In this document: piece by piece, positions 38,548 to 50,141 of the stretch
Position numbering within the stretch: position 1 is the first letter of the stretch
How the letters are laid out: every line of letters begins with the position of its first letter
Notes under the pieces: generated by a model
The model's database searches: none
What the model was told of the DNA's origin: nothing
The model's input: only the letters and a program-made list of their open reading frames with translations
Position numbers and translations under genes: made by a program
Origin: Lingula anatina
Taxonomy: Eukaryota; Brachiopoda; Lingulata; Lingulida; Lingulidae
Length of the DNA: 64,000 nucleotides
NCBI RefSeq assembly: GCF_001039355.2
Contig: NW_019775468.1
Span: forward strand, 221,620 to 285,619
Direction of reading: 5' to 3'

Positions 38548-41265
38548 ATGGCAACAGTTAACTCCACCAGGATGGCCAGCAACATTAACGTGGTCAAACA
38601 AATCCACAAGCAGTTTCTAAGCTGTGGTATCTGTCTACAGCAGTACACCAACCCCAAGGTACTGCCTTGTCTACACACCTTCTGTGAACTCTGTCTCTAC
38701 GATTACATTCCCTTGGAGAGTCTCTCTGTTAGCTGTCCTCTGTGCAGGCAGCAGTCAATATTACCCCAGGAAGGGGTGTCAGGACTACAGTCAAATTTCC
38801 TTATTAATAACCTGATGGAGATGCTGGAGAACCCTCAGTTGTGCACCAGCTGTGACAGTGGTGCTGTGGCCAAGACAAAGTGCACAAACTGTAACCACTC
38901 ACTCTGTGAATCCTGCTCACAGCTACACAAACAAGATGTTGACTTACAGACACATGATCTAGTCAGCCTGGATAAATTATCACCTTCTGAGTCTAAAGAA
39001 GGAATGCTGCCCCAGCTTGTGTGTCCCAACCATCAGGGAGAGTTGTTAAAGTTTTACTGTGCCTCCTGTGATACCGCAGTATGTGAGGAGTGCACAGCGC
39101 TGGAGCATCACGACCACCGAATTACGACAATGGAAGACGCCATACAGGAACACCAATCAGCTCTCAGGAATTTGATCCACAATGCTCAGGCCCGTATCCC
39201 TGTGATCGAAGACGCCATTACTGTGGTCAGTAGTGTGTCCACTGCGCTCTGTGATAAGTTCAAGGAGGCAGAGATGCAGATAAGTGATGCCTTCGATGCA
39301 CTTAATGAACTCATCGATCAGCGAAGAAACAAGTTGCTCTCAGACCTGGAGTCCACACACAAAGTAAAGCAAGCTACCCTACATTCACAGAAGCAAACTC
39401 TCCTGGACATTCTGACTAATATCAATGACTGCTGTCAGTTGACAGAAAAAGCTCTCACTCATGGCAGTGAGACAGATATCTTGCTTATGAGGAAAGAGAT
39501 GACAGCTAAACTTAGCGATCTCTCCGCTCTAGAGGTGCAGTGTATGCCTGAGGAGAATCCATCTCTCAGCTTTGTCGATTGCAATTTCTCAGATGTTGCT
39601 GAAGTAGTGGAGAAAGTTGGCAAAGTGGAAACCAACAGCGCGGTGGCGTTTGAGACCACAGCATCTGGAGAAGGTCTGCGCAGGTGTTACACAGGGAAGA
39701 AAGCCATGTTGTCTGTCACCACTAAGAACCGCCATGGAGAACTGCTCAAGGTCGGCCACTGTTCACTCACTGCACAGATCACATCAACAAATGGTGAAGT
39801 CTTCACTCCTACTGTCATAGACCAGAACAACGGTACCTATGACCTCACGTATATTGTGCCGAGTGATGGCTCCTATCAGCTGGAGATCAGGTTGTATGGT
39901 CAACAAATCAAGGGATCTCCCTTCAGTGTCCAGGCCTACCCACCCCCAGCCAGTGGTGAGAGACCCCTCAGTGCAAGCAAGATTCCCAAGACGCTAGCCG
40001 TCAAGCAGAAGGGAACCAAGCGGCCACCCAGCTCAAAGTCGTCAAATAGGAGAAGTAACCCCATTGATGATGACTTGATATTGAGAGTTGGCGCCAAGGG
40101 GAGGAACCGAGGGGAGTTCAGCAATCCCCAAGGCCTGTGCACCACTCCCAAAGGTTTGATCATCGTGGCTGACAGCAACAATCAGTACATGCAGGTTTTC
40201 ACTAACTCGGGGGATTTCAAGATGAAGTTTGGTGTTCGAGGTCGCAGCCCGGGGCAGGTACAGCGCCCCACGGGAGTGGCAGTCAGCGCCAACGGCAACT
40301 ACTTAGTGGCAGACTACGACAACAAATGGGTCAGCATATACTCTCCTGATGGCAAATACCTCAACAAGATCGGAACAGGAAAGCTTATTGGGCCCAAGGG
40401 TGTCGCAGTGGACAACAATGGTCACATCATTGTTGTGGACAACAAAGGAAGCAGCATTTACATTTTCCAGTCTAATGGGAAACTCCTCCACAAGTTTGGT
40501 ACCAGAGGTAACGAGGAGAACCAGTTTGCTGGACCACATTACGTAGCAGTCAACAGCAACAATGACATCATCATCTCTGACTTCCACAACCACTGTATCA
40601 AGGTGTTCAACTGTGAGGGAACGTTCCTGTTCAGTTTTGGCTCCAATGGAGAGGGCATGGGTCAGTTTAATGCACCCACAGGGGTGGCTGTAGACAAACA
40701 GGGCAACATCATTGTGGCTGACTGGGGGAACTCCAGGCTACAGGTGGGGACAGCTTTGTGTTTTGTTTTGTCATTTTCATTTAGTTAATTATCTCAGTTT
40801 AAATACTCCTACCTTGTATTTTGAAAACATTGATTTTCGTAACTGAAAATTGTTTCATTTGTTTTCTTTTAATTTAATCTCATTAAGTCACTGAAAATTG
40901 TTTCATTTGTTTTCTTTTAATTTAATTTAATCACATTTAATTTTTATTGGAAAAGTAAAGTGATTCATAAATCATTGCCTTTTTACCAGTAAAAACTTTA
41001 AATCTTAAAAATATTAATACATTTTATTGTGCGAACTGTTGGTGTTTATGAATATCAGTACCATGCTCACACTTTGTCCAGTTTTTCTGAGATATATCAT
41101 CTTACTTCCCAGGTATTTGACCAGAATGGTTCCTTCCTGGCCTTTGTGAACACTCAGACGGACCCCCTGTATGGTCCCCAGGGAGTGGCAGTGACCAGTG
41201 ACGGACATGTGGTGGTCTCTGACTCTGGCAACCATTGCTTCAAGATCTACAAATATCTCCAGTAG
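38548..41265 (+). CDS. TRIM2/3-like: TRIM2/TRIM3-type RING, B-box, filamin, NHL-repeat E3 ubiquitin ligase (two shared coding exons)
   Basis: Coding exons 38548-40743 and 41113-41265 join in phase 0 (CAG|gtgggg ... cccag|GTA) to give 782 aa. Order: C3HC4 RING at residues 26-66 (C26, C29, C41, H43, C46, C49, C63, C66), two B-box-like zinc modules at about 99-140 and 159-195, a coiled-coil region at about 200-300, a filamin/ABP280 domain at about 373-463, a basic Ser/Lys-rich linker, and six NHL repeats from about 508 to the end. The end, with YGPQGVAV and [13 protein letters not shown], is the TRIM2/TRIM3 signature. Known family role: cytoplasmic RING E3 ligase, mainly neuronal, with the NHL propeller binding substrate or RNA. 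The first ATG (GTCATGG context) follows an acceptor ending at 38541, and the exon is open in frame before it, so upstream exons can extend the N-terminus. Vertebrate TRIM2/3 are usually described with one B-box, so the first here is unusual. Retaining the last intron would add about 14 residues and lose the end of the propeller. Confidence 0.95.
40842..40926 (+). repeat. 48 bp tandem duplication in the last TRIM intron
   Basis: The stretch starting ACTGAAAATTGTTTCATTTG occurs at 40842 and again at 40890 with a period of 48 bp, lying between the two shared TRIM coding exons. Confidence 0.75.
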
Positions 41266-42384
41266 AAATCCTGGTTTCCCTGCTCAGAGGACATCCTGGT
41301 TGGCTGGGAATGATGGACTGTCAGCCTCACTTAACTGACCGGCAGACTGACCTACTGACTGATATCCTTACAAAATTCTTCCAAATATTTGTAAAATCAG
41401 GGATGAACTTGCTGGTCCATGTTGACCATTGCTACATTTCCACACCTGCCTATAGATGGCGTTAGTGATACATTCAATATAGAAAAGCACCCCAGTAGAA
41501 CATCAGAGCACTACTTGCTATCCCAGCAGCCATTGCTTTAAGACCCGTAGAATGATCAAGTGTTTTGTGAAATCCATCATAGATTTTCTCCCCTAGATAA
41601 ACTGCAGAGAGAAAAACATTGAATTATCCAGTGCCATGAAATGACCTACAGAGTGGCCCTCCTATTTTAAAATCCTGGGGAAGGGAGGAGTGGGAGGGAG
41701 GGGGGGTATACACCTGCTATCAAAGTGCACAGAAGACTGCAAAACAGTGCCCATGTTTTGATTTTTTATTATTTATGGAAATATTGTAATGTTTGCTCAT
41801 TTCTCTCTTAATGTATAGTGAAGGGGTAACTAAAAAGCATTAAAATACATGAAGTGGGCTATTAAGGAGGAACCTTTGTACATTAATAAGATGTGGGTGT
41901 AATCACAAAGGCACAGAAAAGTTCTAAATGGGTGTATTTCTAGTCTCAAGTTGATTTGGATTAGCACAACTTTCAAAGTGGGTACACAGTGCAAGTGCAA
42001 AAGTATCGTGTTTTCTAGTCTATGGTGAAAATTAAGCGTATTGGTGTGTGTATTAAGATGGTACATGTTGACAGCATTACAGATGTACATGTACTTGTAT
42101 ATATCAGCTATATGATCAATACTGCAGATGTGATAGTAGGTAACTAGTGACAGTGTTAATGTAAAGCCATGTTGCTTGCATGTATAAAAGAGACGATGAA
42201 GCACCTGTTGTCAGGTAAATTAATAGACAATTTATAAGTGTTGACTGTATGCCATAGAGATAACCAAGCCAGTCTGAAGACAGTGAGAGCTGTGGTTGCT
42301 CATGCCTGGTTCATTTTACTGCATGTAGCTGCTGTCTCATTAGTTATGTTTAGTTATTTATTAATGTTATTTTCATTTGTGTAT

Positions 42385-42456
42385 CACTTTGATCTTTAAA
42401 TATGAGTAGTCCCTCTAGTGCACTTTGATCTTTAAATATGAGTAGTCCCTCTAGTG
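42385..42456 (+). repeat. perfect 36 bp tandem duplication in the TRIM 3'UTR
   Basis: The 36 bp unit starting CACTTTGATCTTTAAATATG is present twice without a mismatch (42385-42420, 42421-42456). This implies a recent slippage or assembly event. Confidence 0.85.
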
Positions 42457-42895
42457 CAGTAGTAGGTAGATAGAACGGATTCCAGGAAAACCAGAACAAC
42501 TAATTCCTCCACCCTGAAGCCATATTCTCTGTGGTAAATGTTATGTCAGGATGACTGCTTCACACACTAGCAGCGCCAGGATTTCAAAATTGAGATATGG
42601 ATATGTTTATTCCACACATTTTATGTATATCTTTTGCATCCAATTTGAAGAAAAAAAAATTTACCTGGGACCACTGTGCATTATAGTTTCAATTCCATAT
42701 TCCATGTTATATGTAAGAGTTTACTGTGCTACATGGAATCAGATATGTGTCAGAGTTCAATTTCATATTCATAGGAGAGGTATTTCACTGTCAGAAATGT
42801 GTTTAGATCTTTAATTGTGGCACATGTCTTAGTAAACTTTTCATATCGTTAACCGATCCGTGTATTGTAATTGTGCAAATTGTAGAGCTTAGTAA

Positions 42896-42903
42896 TGTAA
42901 ATA
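42896..42903 (+). promoter_or_regulatory. Pumilio-type UGUANAUA motif
   Basis: TGTAAATA in the predicted 3'UTR matches the PUF-protein consensus UGUANAUA. A second identical motif lies 105 bp downstream. Confidence 0.35.
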
Positions 42904-43000
42904 TGTAAAGTTTTCTGGAGAAATCTTCTCTGTTGCATACTGAATGGCTAGGATCAAATATTGTACAGTGTCATGGTCCTTGGTGTATTTTTGTTTATAG

Positions 43001-43008
43001 TGTAAATA
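43001..43008 (+). promoter_or_regulatory. second Pumilio-type UGUANAUA motif
   Basis: TGTAAATA, the second copy in the predicted TRIM 3'UTR. A clustered pair is more suggestive of PUF control than a single 8-mer in AT-rich DNA. Confidence 0.35.
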
Positions 43009-43797
43009 TGTTATTTTTGTCAAAGGGCAGTGCGGTCAATGCAAATATAATGTATAAATGTGAGGATACAGTTAAAATATGTGTGCTGACAGTTACATGT
43101 AGTGATTGCTGTGGTGCTTCCTAGGATGTGTAGAGTTAGGGGCCTAGTTACAGAATGCTTGCACTGGACTAAATCTTTTTATTTTGTTAACTAATTTCTG
43201 TAAGAATGTGCAGAATTCAGAAGCTAGACTTTCCATAGTAATAACTGGATAACCTTCAGTTAACTCTAGCACCCCACTCTGATCTCCTGTACTCAACTGA
43301 GATGGAGTAAAATAACAGTTTAGAATATAAATGCCACTTGTCCTAACTAACATGAATTTCCAATCCAAACCCAACTGGTAGTTTATACTTAATAAGTACC
43401 TTAGGCTTAGGACAGTGAAACTTAAAAACATGTTTACTTACCAAGTTGTGGAAGGAAGGGAGGACATACACGCTCTTGGTGTACAAAAGATTTACTTGAT
43501 ATTCTCAATTTTACAATCATAAGACACCTTTTCTTGATTAGAAAAGAGCACATCATGTGTCTGGAAAGACCACAAAGAAAAAGAAATTAGGTACTTTTGG
43601 TTGTCACCTGCCGATAATTATTATTGTAATGTTTATTGTTGTTTTCAGTTAATGTGAGGTATGCGTGTGTTTGGTTATTTTGTGACTAATGCCGAAACAA
43701 TTTGTGGAACATCAGGTTACGTGCAAAGAAATTCCATGACATTTTTTTCCTCTTTTTTAGTTAAAAATGTATTTTGTCATTTGCTTCATAAAAGTCA

Positions 43798-43803
43798 AAT
43801 AAA
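43798..43803 (+). terminator. poly(A) signal, TRIM2/3-like gene
   Basis: AATAAA is followed by AT-rich sequence and then by a change to CpG-richer DNA. It is a plausible 3' end of the TRIM transcript, about 2.5 kb after the stop codon. Confidence 0.45.
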
Positions 43804-44108
43804 CTACTCAATCTGTGGCAGTACATTCATTTTACTCTATCAACCCCATCAGTAAATGAGCGAATTCACAAAGAACGAATAATCATGTCAAGGAAAAGAG
43901 AAATGCCAGTTTTTGGAATCCCGGTCTGCTTACCTCTGTGTGCTGTGCCTTAGTCTTAAAGCAAAGTAAAACTAAAACCAGAAAATGTGACTCTCACGAC
44001 TTCCAAGGTTTTAAAATTTAAATGTGTCAGTTATTTCCGCAATTTCAAGCGCTTATTGCCCCTAAAAACTAATGCTGCAGTTGTACATGCGCGTGCCGTG
44101 CAAATTAA

Positions 44109-46105
44109 CCCGTTACAGTGACGTCATATTTGCTCCGTAACACTAGTCCCGCGGCCATGCTGGAGGGAATGAAGGGCTGGGAATAGTAGCGTAAATATAG
44201 GTAAACCAAATAAAATAAAGTAAACTTCATATCACGATCAAGGACACCAAAGGGAAAAGGATATATACAAGCTGAGGCTTCAGCTGATCAGCGGGATCGA
44301 CCGTTATGAACTCAAGACAGTCTAAAAACGTGAAATCCTACTAAATGCTACTTACCCAACATCGTGTTGTCAGAAGATAGTTCAGTTATCTTGTACTTCA
44401 TTTTTCTTGTTCATTGGGTAATAACAGTTATAGTTTGAGAGAGTTTAATGTGTAATCATAAGTTTAACCTTAAATAGAAGCAACTTTTTTCATAAAGGAT
44501 AGATATAAGAAATTTGAGCTGATCATCAGAATAAACCCTTGTGGACTCAAGGAAGAATGTATGATTGTCTTATGTCTTTGGGGATTTTCAGATGCTATTG
44601 TTTATACAGAAGTAAAGTATGCAGAACATTTGCTCTATACCATCATCAACTTTTTAAATTATTTCAGCATTCATTTTGTTTCATTAGAAAGTACATGTAA
44701 CGAGACTGTTGTTTGAGAGAGTTTAATATTCACCATGAATGCAACCATTCATATAAGCAACATTGTTAGGATTTTATTATTATTCAGTCATTCACAGAAG
44801 CAAGGCATTTTTCACACTTATGTATTTATGATGTCCAATGTAAAATAACAATAATTCAGTTCATGAACTGATTTCTGCAACCATTTGCTTAAACATATAG
44901 GAAAAGTGCACATTTTGTATGAATAAAAGTGAACATGAAATGCTCAGTTCTGAGTGTCGCTTAAATTAAATAACTCCTGTCATGCACTGGATTTCACTCT
45001 CCTGATGTTCAGATCCTGTCTCTTCAGCTGGTCACAGAGATCTATGAATATTTTTTGCTGCTTCTACCTTGTGTGTCATCTAGCTGCCTTTTGTACCTGT
45101 CATCAAAAGCTTCCGTTTTTTTTTTAATATAATTTACTTGCACCCAATCAGTGTGGCTTGGTGGGAAATGCCTGATCAATTTCCTAAATGTAAATTAATA
45201 GAAAGATAACAATAGTGATTTTTATTCATATTATAACTTACAACATAACAGTTGAAAGGAGCAGAATTTAACATTTTTACAGAGGAAAGTGCAAAATTAT
45301 TTCATGAGGTTATTAAAGTTATACGTCAATAACACCTGAGGTAGAATTAACTTGCAAAATAAAATTACTCTTATCACTACACCAAATCGAAAATTAAGCC
45401 ACTAACTTCCAAATACACTTCATACAGGTAATTGATTTAATTGGCCCAGCTCAGCTGTGTACAGTACAAATATAGCCTTGACACTAATTGGGAATAATGC
45501 TAACCAGGTAGAAAAGAGGTAGGTGACAGCCGATAAAATCTAGAGAGCACCGTAACTGATAACAAATTACACCCAAGGCAATAGGTGAGTCTTCATTATA
45601 AAAGTCGAAACCCTGCCTGGGTATTTCCACACGTCTTAACAAATTAACACACTCTCCACTCACACTTTTTGGGCACTAATTTAAATATATACGTGCGCCC
45701 CAAACGTACACACCTAGGTCTTTGGTGTTCTACTGTTTTTTCTTTTATGGTAAAATCTGCACAGTTGGCTCTTCATTCTTTGCTATAAAATAAATTAGTT
45801 TTATCCTTTACTTTTCCCAAGAGTCTTGATTCAATGCCACCTCGCCGTCTCTCCTCCGTTTATGGTTTTAGTTCCTTCACCATGGATTGCTACCACTGCA
45901 GGCAGTCTGTGAACGCTTTTAAAGTTAGTTACCTTCTCTCGATCAAATACCCTGCAGTAATTCATCATTTTGCTCGGTTAAATATGAAAGAAAATACAGA
46001 AAACGAAAACTGAACTACAGACATGGCTTGTTCATGCGCAGCAGACGATTCCGGTCTCCCTCCAGTATGGCTGCCGTTTGTTTTGATGACGCAGGCTCTA
46101 ATGGG
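44109..46105. mobile_element. piggyBac-like non-autonomous DNA transposon, about 2.0 kb
   Basis: The left end follows TTAA (44105-44108) and starts CCCGTTACAGTGACGTCAT. The right end, read on the other strand, starts CCCATTAGAGCCTGCGTCAT and is followed by TCAA (46106-46109), one base off TTAA. The ends share a second inverted block (GCGGCCATGCTGGAGGGA and GCAGCCATACTGGAGGGA). The paralogous downstream copy lacks the insert and keeps a single TTAA at 47506-47509, an empty site. There is no transposase frame. Superfamily assignment rests on the TTAA target and CCC termini. Confidence 0.7.
44251..44765 (+). repeat. diverged tandem repeat inside the piggyBac-like element
   Basis: Two stretches about 250-270 bp apart share AGCTGATCA...CTCAAG (about 44285 and 44518) and TTTGAGAGAGTTTAAT (about 44435 and 44713), suggesting an old internal duplication. 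Confidence 0.45.
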
Positions 46106-46709
46106 TCAATAGAAAAAACGCACTGACTGTGAAGATTGTGTGCAAAATTCAGGTTTTTGTTTCATTTTATACCGTAAATCTATATATATATATATATTTT
46201 TTTTTCCTAAATCTATATTGGTGCTCTGAGTTTTGCTGTCAACGTTTTTCTCTACACGCTCTATTTAAGTTGTTCACAAAAACTCTAGATATACATGTAG
46301 TTCCCGAGAGTAAGGGACAGGTTAACGGTACACATGTACCTATCTATGGACGATTAATAAATATTTATACATTAAGGTCCATGTATACTGGTATCTCGTG
46401 CCATTCAAGGACAAGTTACATCGGGAGTGAGAAAATATCGTGTCACCTGTCAATAAAGTGCAGGTGAACCCATCACGTCCCACGTCTGTCGAGGACACGA
46501 GTCACCGTCAGGTAGAACATCTCCTTGTTGATCTAGTTTGTATCTTTTGCGTTCCGAAAATTAAATCATTTATTTTTATTCGTTTATCTATTAATTGTTA
46601 GGGATGAAAAAATGCCTTGATGTTTATATGCGTTTCCCTTAGTGGTTATCAACTGCGTTAGTGTGTTTTTGCTTTTTAGAGCGAAAATAGTCTCTCTTTT
46701 TTTTTTTTG

Positions 46710-46901
46710 NNNNNNNNNNNNNNNNNNNNNNNNNNNNNNNNNNNNNNNNNNNNNNNNNNNNNNNNNNNNNNNNNNNNNNNNNNNNNNNNNNNNNNNNNNN
46801 NNNNNNNNNNNNNNNNNNNNNNNNNNNNNNNNNNNNNNNNNNNNNNNNNNNNNNNNNNNNNNNNNNNNNNNNNNNNNNNNNNNNNNNNNNNNNNNNNNNN
46901 N
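46710..46901. other. assembly gap (192 N) flanked by the same sequence on both sides
   Basis: The 25 bp before the gap (GAGCGAAAATAGTC then T-run) and after it (AAGCGAAAATAGTC then T-run) are the same motif. The duplicate at 48030-48060 has it once with no extra sequence. The gap is therefore probably a failed overlap at a poly(T) tract rather than missing DNA. Confidence 0.7.
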
Positions 46902-48404
46902 CTTTTTAAAGCGAAAATAGTCATTTTTTTTTTTGCTTTGGGCGATTTTAATCTTTTTGATGTTAAAAGAGAGATAATGATACACGAGGTCGCGTAAAAT
47001 CTGTTTTTGTTTTCTGTTTGGATTTTTATGGTTGTCGTGGCGGATTATCTGTCATCTCTCACACTAGTATAGGTCTGAGGGCAGGTGACACGACGGCGAC
47101 ACTTTATATGTAACATTCATATAAATAAACGGAAATAAATTTGTGTTATTTTCTCCTCCCATTTGCAGAAAATGTTTCCAATAGTAAAACAGGCTAACAG
47201 TTTAAAACAATCACGTTTTCAGTGTCGTTACTCATCAAATCGAATAAGCAATAAATAGATCTAGTGGTAAGAAACCTGGTTTACTGTAAGATAAAGGTGA
47301 GACGCGCAGCTGAGGTATCAGACGCTCCTTATCTCAGGTTGGAGTATTATGTGAAGCAGTTCACGGTCTACCCGAGTAGTGTAGTGGTGTCACATACCAA
47401 GTCGCCGCCATGAGGTTTCCCATCTTCTGCGAGAATAGCGCCCTTCAAGTCGAATGTTTCTACAAATTCAAGCGTTTATTGCCATTGAAAATTAACACTG
47501 TTTGATTAAAATACGCACAAAGAGAATTCAGGGTTTTATTCATTTTATATCGTAACTAGAAGAATTTATATTGGTGCTGTCAGTTAAAGGGTTTGTTGGC
47601 AACGTTGTATAAAAGTTGTTCACAGTGTCAATATAGTGCCTATAGACAAGGACAGGGTGAGCGGTGCACATGTAGCTACAGGATGTACATATATCTGTGG
47701 ACGATTAATAAATATATGTATACATTAAGGTACATGTATACTGGCATCTCGTGCGGTTCAAGGACAGGTAACACCATGAGTGAGAAAATGCCGTGTCACC
47801 TGTCTTCAAAGTTTAGGTGCACAGTGTACACGTCACGTCCCGCGTCGGTCAAGGACACCAGTCACCGGCAGGTAGAACTTCCCCTTGTTGATCTAGTTTG
47901 TATCTTTTGCCATCTGAACGTTTAATTACTTATTTTTATTCGTTTATTTATTTATTGTCAGGAGCGAGAAAATGTGTTGATGTTTTTGTGTGTGTCTCTC
48001 TAAGAGGTTAGCGACTGCGTTAGTGTATTTTAGCTTTTTAAAGCGAAAATAGTCATTTTTTATTGCTTTGAGCGATTTTAATCTTTTTGGTGTTAAAAAA
48101 GAGAATATGGTACACGAGGTCGCGCAATTTTTTTCTGTTTGAATTTTTATGGTTGTCATGGTGGATTATATGTCATCTCTCACACTAGTATAGGTCTGAC
48201 GTCACGTGACACGACTGCGACATTTTATATGTAACATTTGTATAAATAAACGGAAATAAATTTTTGTTATTTGCTCCTCACATTTGCAGAAAATGTTTCC
48301 AATAGTAAAACAGGTGAACAGTTTATAACAATCACGTGTTCAGTGGCGTTACTAATTAAATCGAATAAGCAATAAATAGATCTAGTGGTAAGAAACCTGG
48401 TTTA

Positions 48405-48530
48405 CTGTAAGATAAAGGTGAGACGCGCAGCTGAGGTATCAGACGCTCCTTATCTCAGGTTGGAGTATTATGTGAAGCAGTTCACGGTCTACCCGAGCAG
48501 TGGAGTGGTGTCACATACCAAGTCGCCGTC
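48405..48530 (+). promoter_or_regulatory. conserved proximal promoter and 5' leader of gene B
   Basis: The stretch just before the gene B ATG is almost identical to its duplicate at about 47285-47409, although flanking parts of the two copies have diverged. It holds two GATA-type sites (AGATAA and TTATCT) around a CAGCTG E-box. Unequal conservation between the copies suggests either regulatory constraint or gene conversion. Confidence 0.4.
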
Positions 48531-50089
48531 ATGAAGTTTCCTATCTTCTGCGTGGGCTTTTTGCTAGTTTTGAGCAAAGTAAGTTTTTTTCTGTTAAATC
48601 TTGTTTATTCTTAACATAATATAGACATCACATTCGTCTTATTAGATCATAGTAAATGTGACTGATTTGTTAACTTTTTAGCCGTATATATTGTACGTGT
48701 AAGACCAAGCATTAGTTAAAACTTTAAGTTAAAAACGTTCAAAACAATTACCATCCTTATATTCTGGAGGAAATATTCTCAGGTCGCCGACGGTCGCCCC
48801 CCTTCCCTATACAGCCAGCGTACGGAGAGAGCCTCTGGAGGTAGCTATATATAGTATACAGAATACAGAGGGGTGACACACGTGGTCCACCATTTTGCTT
48901 TAAAGTGAACAACCGTTTTGTAATTAGTATTTTGTTGAAAACTGGTTATGTCAAGTTAGTGTCTTTACTACAGGTTTATAGACCAGTGATTTGTCCTCAC
49001 ATGAAAATTTGTCACTAGCAATTAACCGCGAATCACTTTATACGAACGGGTCACCCAGTGCACATAGCGCACTATTCACACGGATGGTACAATACATTTG
49101 TCACCCCTCTGTAGTTCTTGATTTATGTTTTAAGTTACTGAAGTACAAGGAATAGACATAATTGAGAAGACCTAATTCAAAGAAATGCAATTTTTATCAA
49201 AATTTCTCTTTCAAAAAAGAATAAAACAGATGGTGTAAGCAAGCCTATTGCAGGCCTATTTTCCTTCAAGATAAGTGACAGTTTTTTTTTGTATGTGTGT
49301 GCGTCTGTCTGCTTGTTGAGACGTGTATTTTATTCATTTTTATATACAGTACTTTATATTCTGAGCACCTGTGTTCTGTTGTGAAAGTTGTCAAAGCCGA
49401 ACTTAAAGAGTGGTTCTTTTATCCCTCTGGACCTTCTTCTTTATAAAGCGTTCCCGAAGATACATTACGGGTGAGAAATTGGTGTCAACGCATTAGTCTT
49501 TCTGAAGACTAGATTGCATTTGGCACGGACGCTACACGATGAAATCGTATATGATGTTCTGCGCGTGTCATGCATTTAAGCTGATTGCTCTTAGCGAGAG
49601 TCCCCTCAGAGTTGGGTCGATCCATGATGTTTATGGGAATGGGGCCTAAAAATTCAAATCCCTGAGTTCAGTAGTGTACAGTGAACGACGCTTGCCCCCA
49701 TGGCCGCATTCACAACAAAAATTGATACGCGGACTAACAGATCCGCGGATCAAATATGGCCGACACACTTAAAAGATTACCACGTAATCCCCGCAGGGAA
49801 TCTATTCACTATTAAGGGATTGTGCTGCTAGCTTTCGAGTGGGTGGGCCGTATTTGATCCTCGGCTCTGTTACCCCGCGGATCAAATTGTTCTGAAGGCG
49901 CCCTATGACTGGCATACACCGCCGTAAACGTTACTGAGACTGTCAAAAGACACATTCCGAGTGTAGAACAAATTGGCATTTCAGGTATCCCGGGGTATCT
50001 TGGTTGTTATGAAGACAAAGGCGACGATGACACGATGTTTGAAGAAGACTCAGAGTGGGAGGACGAGAAAATGACCGTTACAAAGTAGG

Positions 50090-50141
<52 letters not shown>

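Larger units (their letters stand above)
41266..43820 (+). other. probable 3'UTR of the TRIM2/3-like gene
   Basis: AT-rich sequence without a convincing coding exon runs from the TAG at 41263-41265 to AATAAA at 43798-43803. It contains a G-rich tract near 41690, a perfect 36 bp tandem duplication (42385-42456) and two TGTAAATA motifs. The UTR extent is inferred from the first plausible poly(A) signal before composition changes. Confidence 0.5.
44025..47431 (+). pseudogene. broken upstream copy of the gene B promoter and exon 1 start
   Basis: Outside a 2.0 kb insertion and a gap this matches 47450-48552: the same order of blocks, with the last 250 bp almost identical, including the 5'UTR and ATG (47410-47412, MRFPIFC against MKFPIFC in gene B). 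The match stops inside exon 1 after TTCTGCG, and the frame then runs into unrelated sequence, with no signal-peptide core or donor. It is a tandem duplicate of the regulatory region and first codons without the gene body. It could still act as a second promoter or enhancer for gene B. Confidence 0.75.

Noticed and set aside
46584-46997. Open frames across the 192-N gap
   Set aside because: They consist mostly of X residues from the N-run and have no real coding content.
47410-47431. Start codon of a fourth WSC gene
   Set aside because: Only the first codons of gene B exon 1 are duplicated. The frame then leaves the homologous sequence, with no donor or signal-peptide core.
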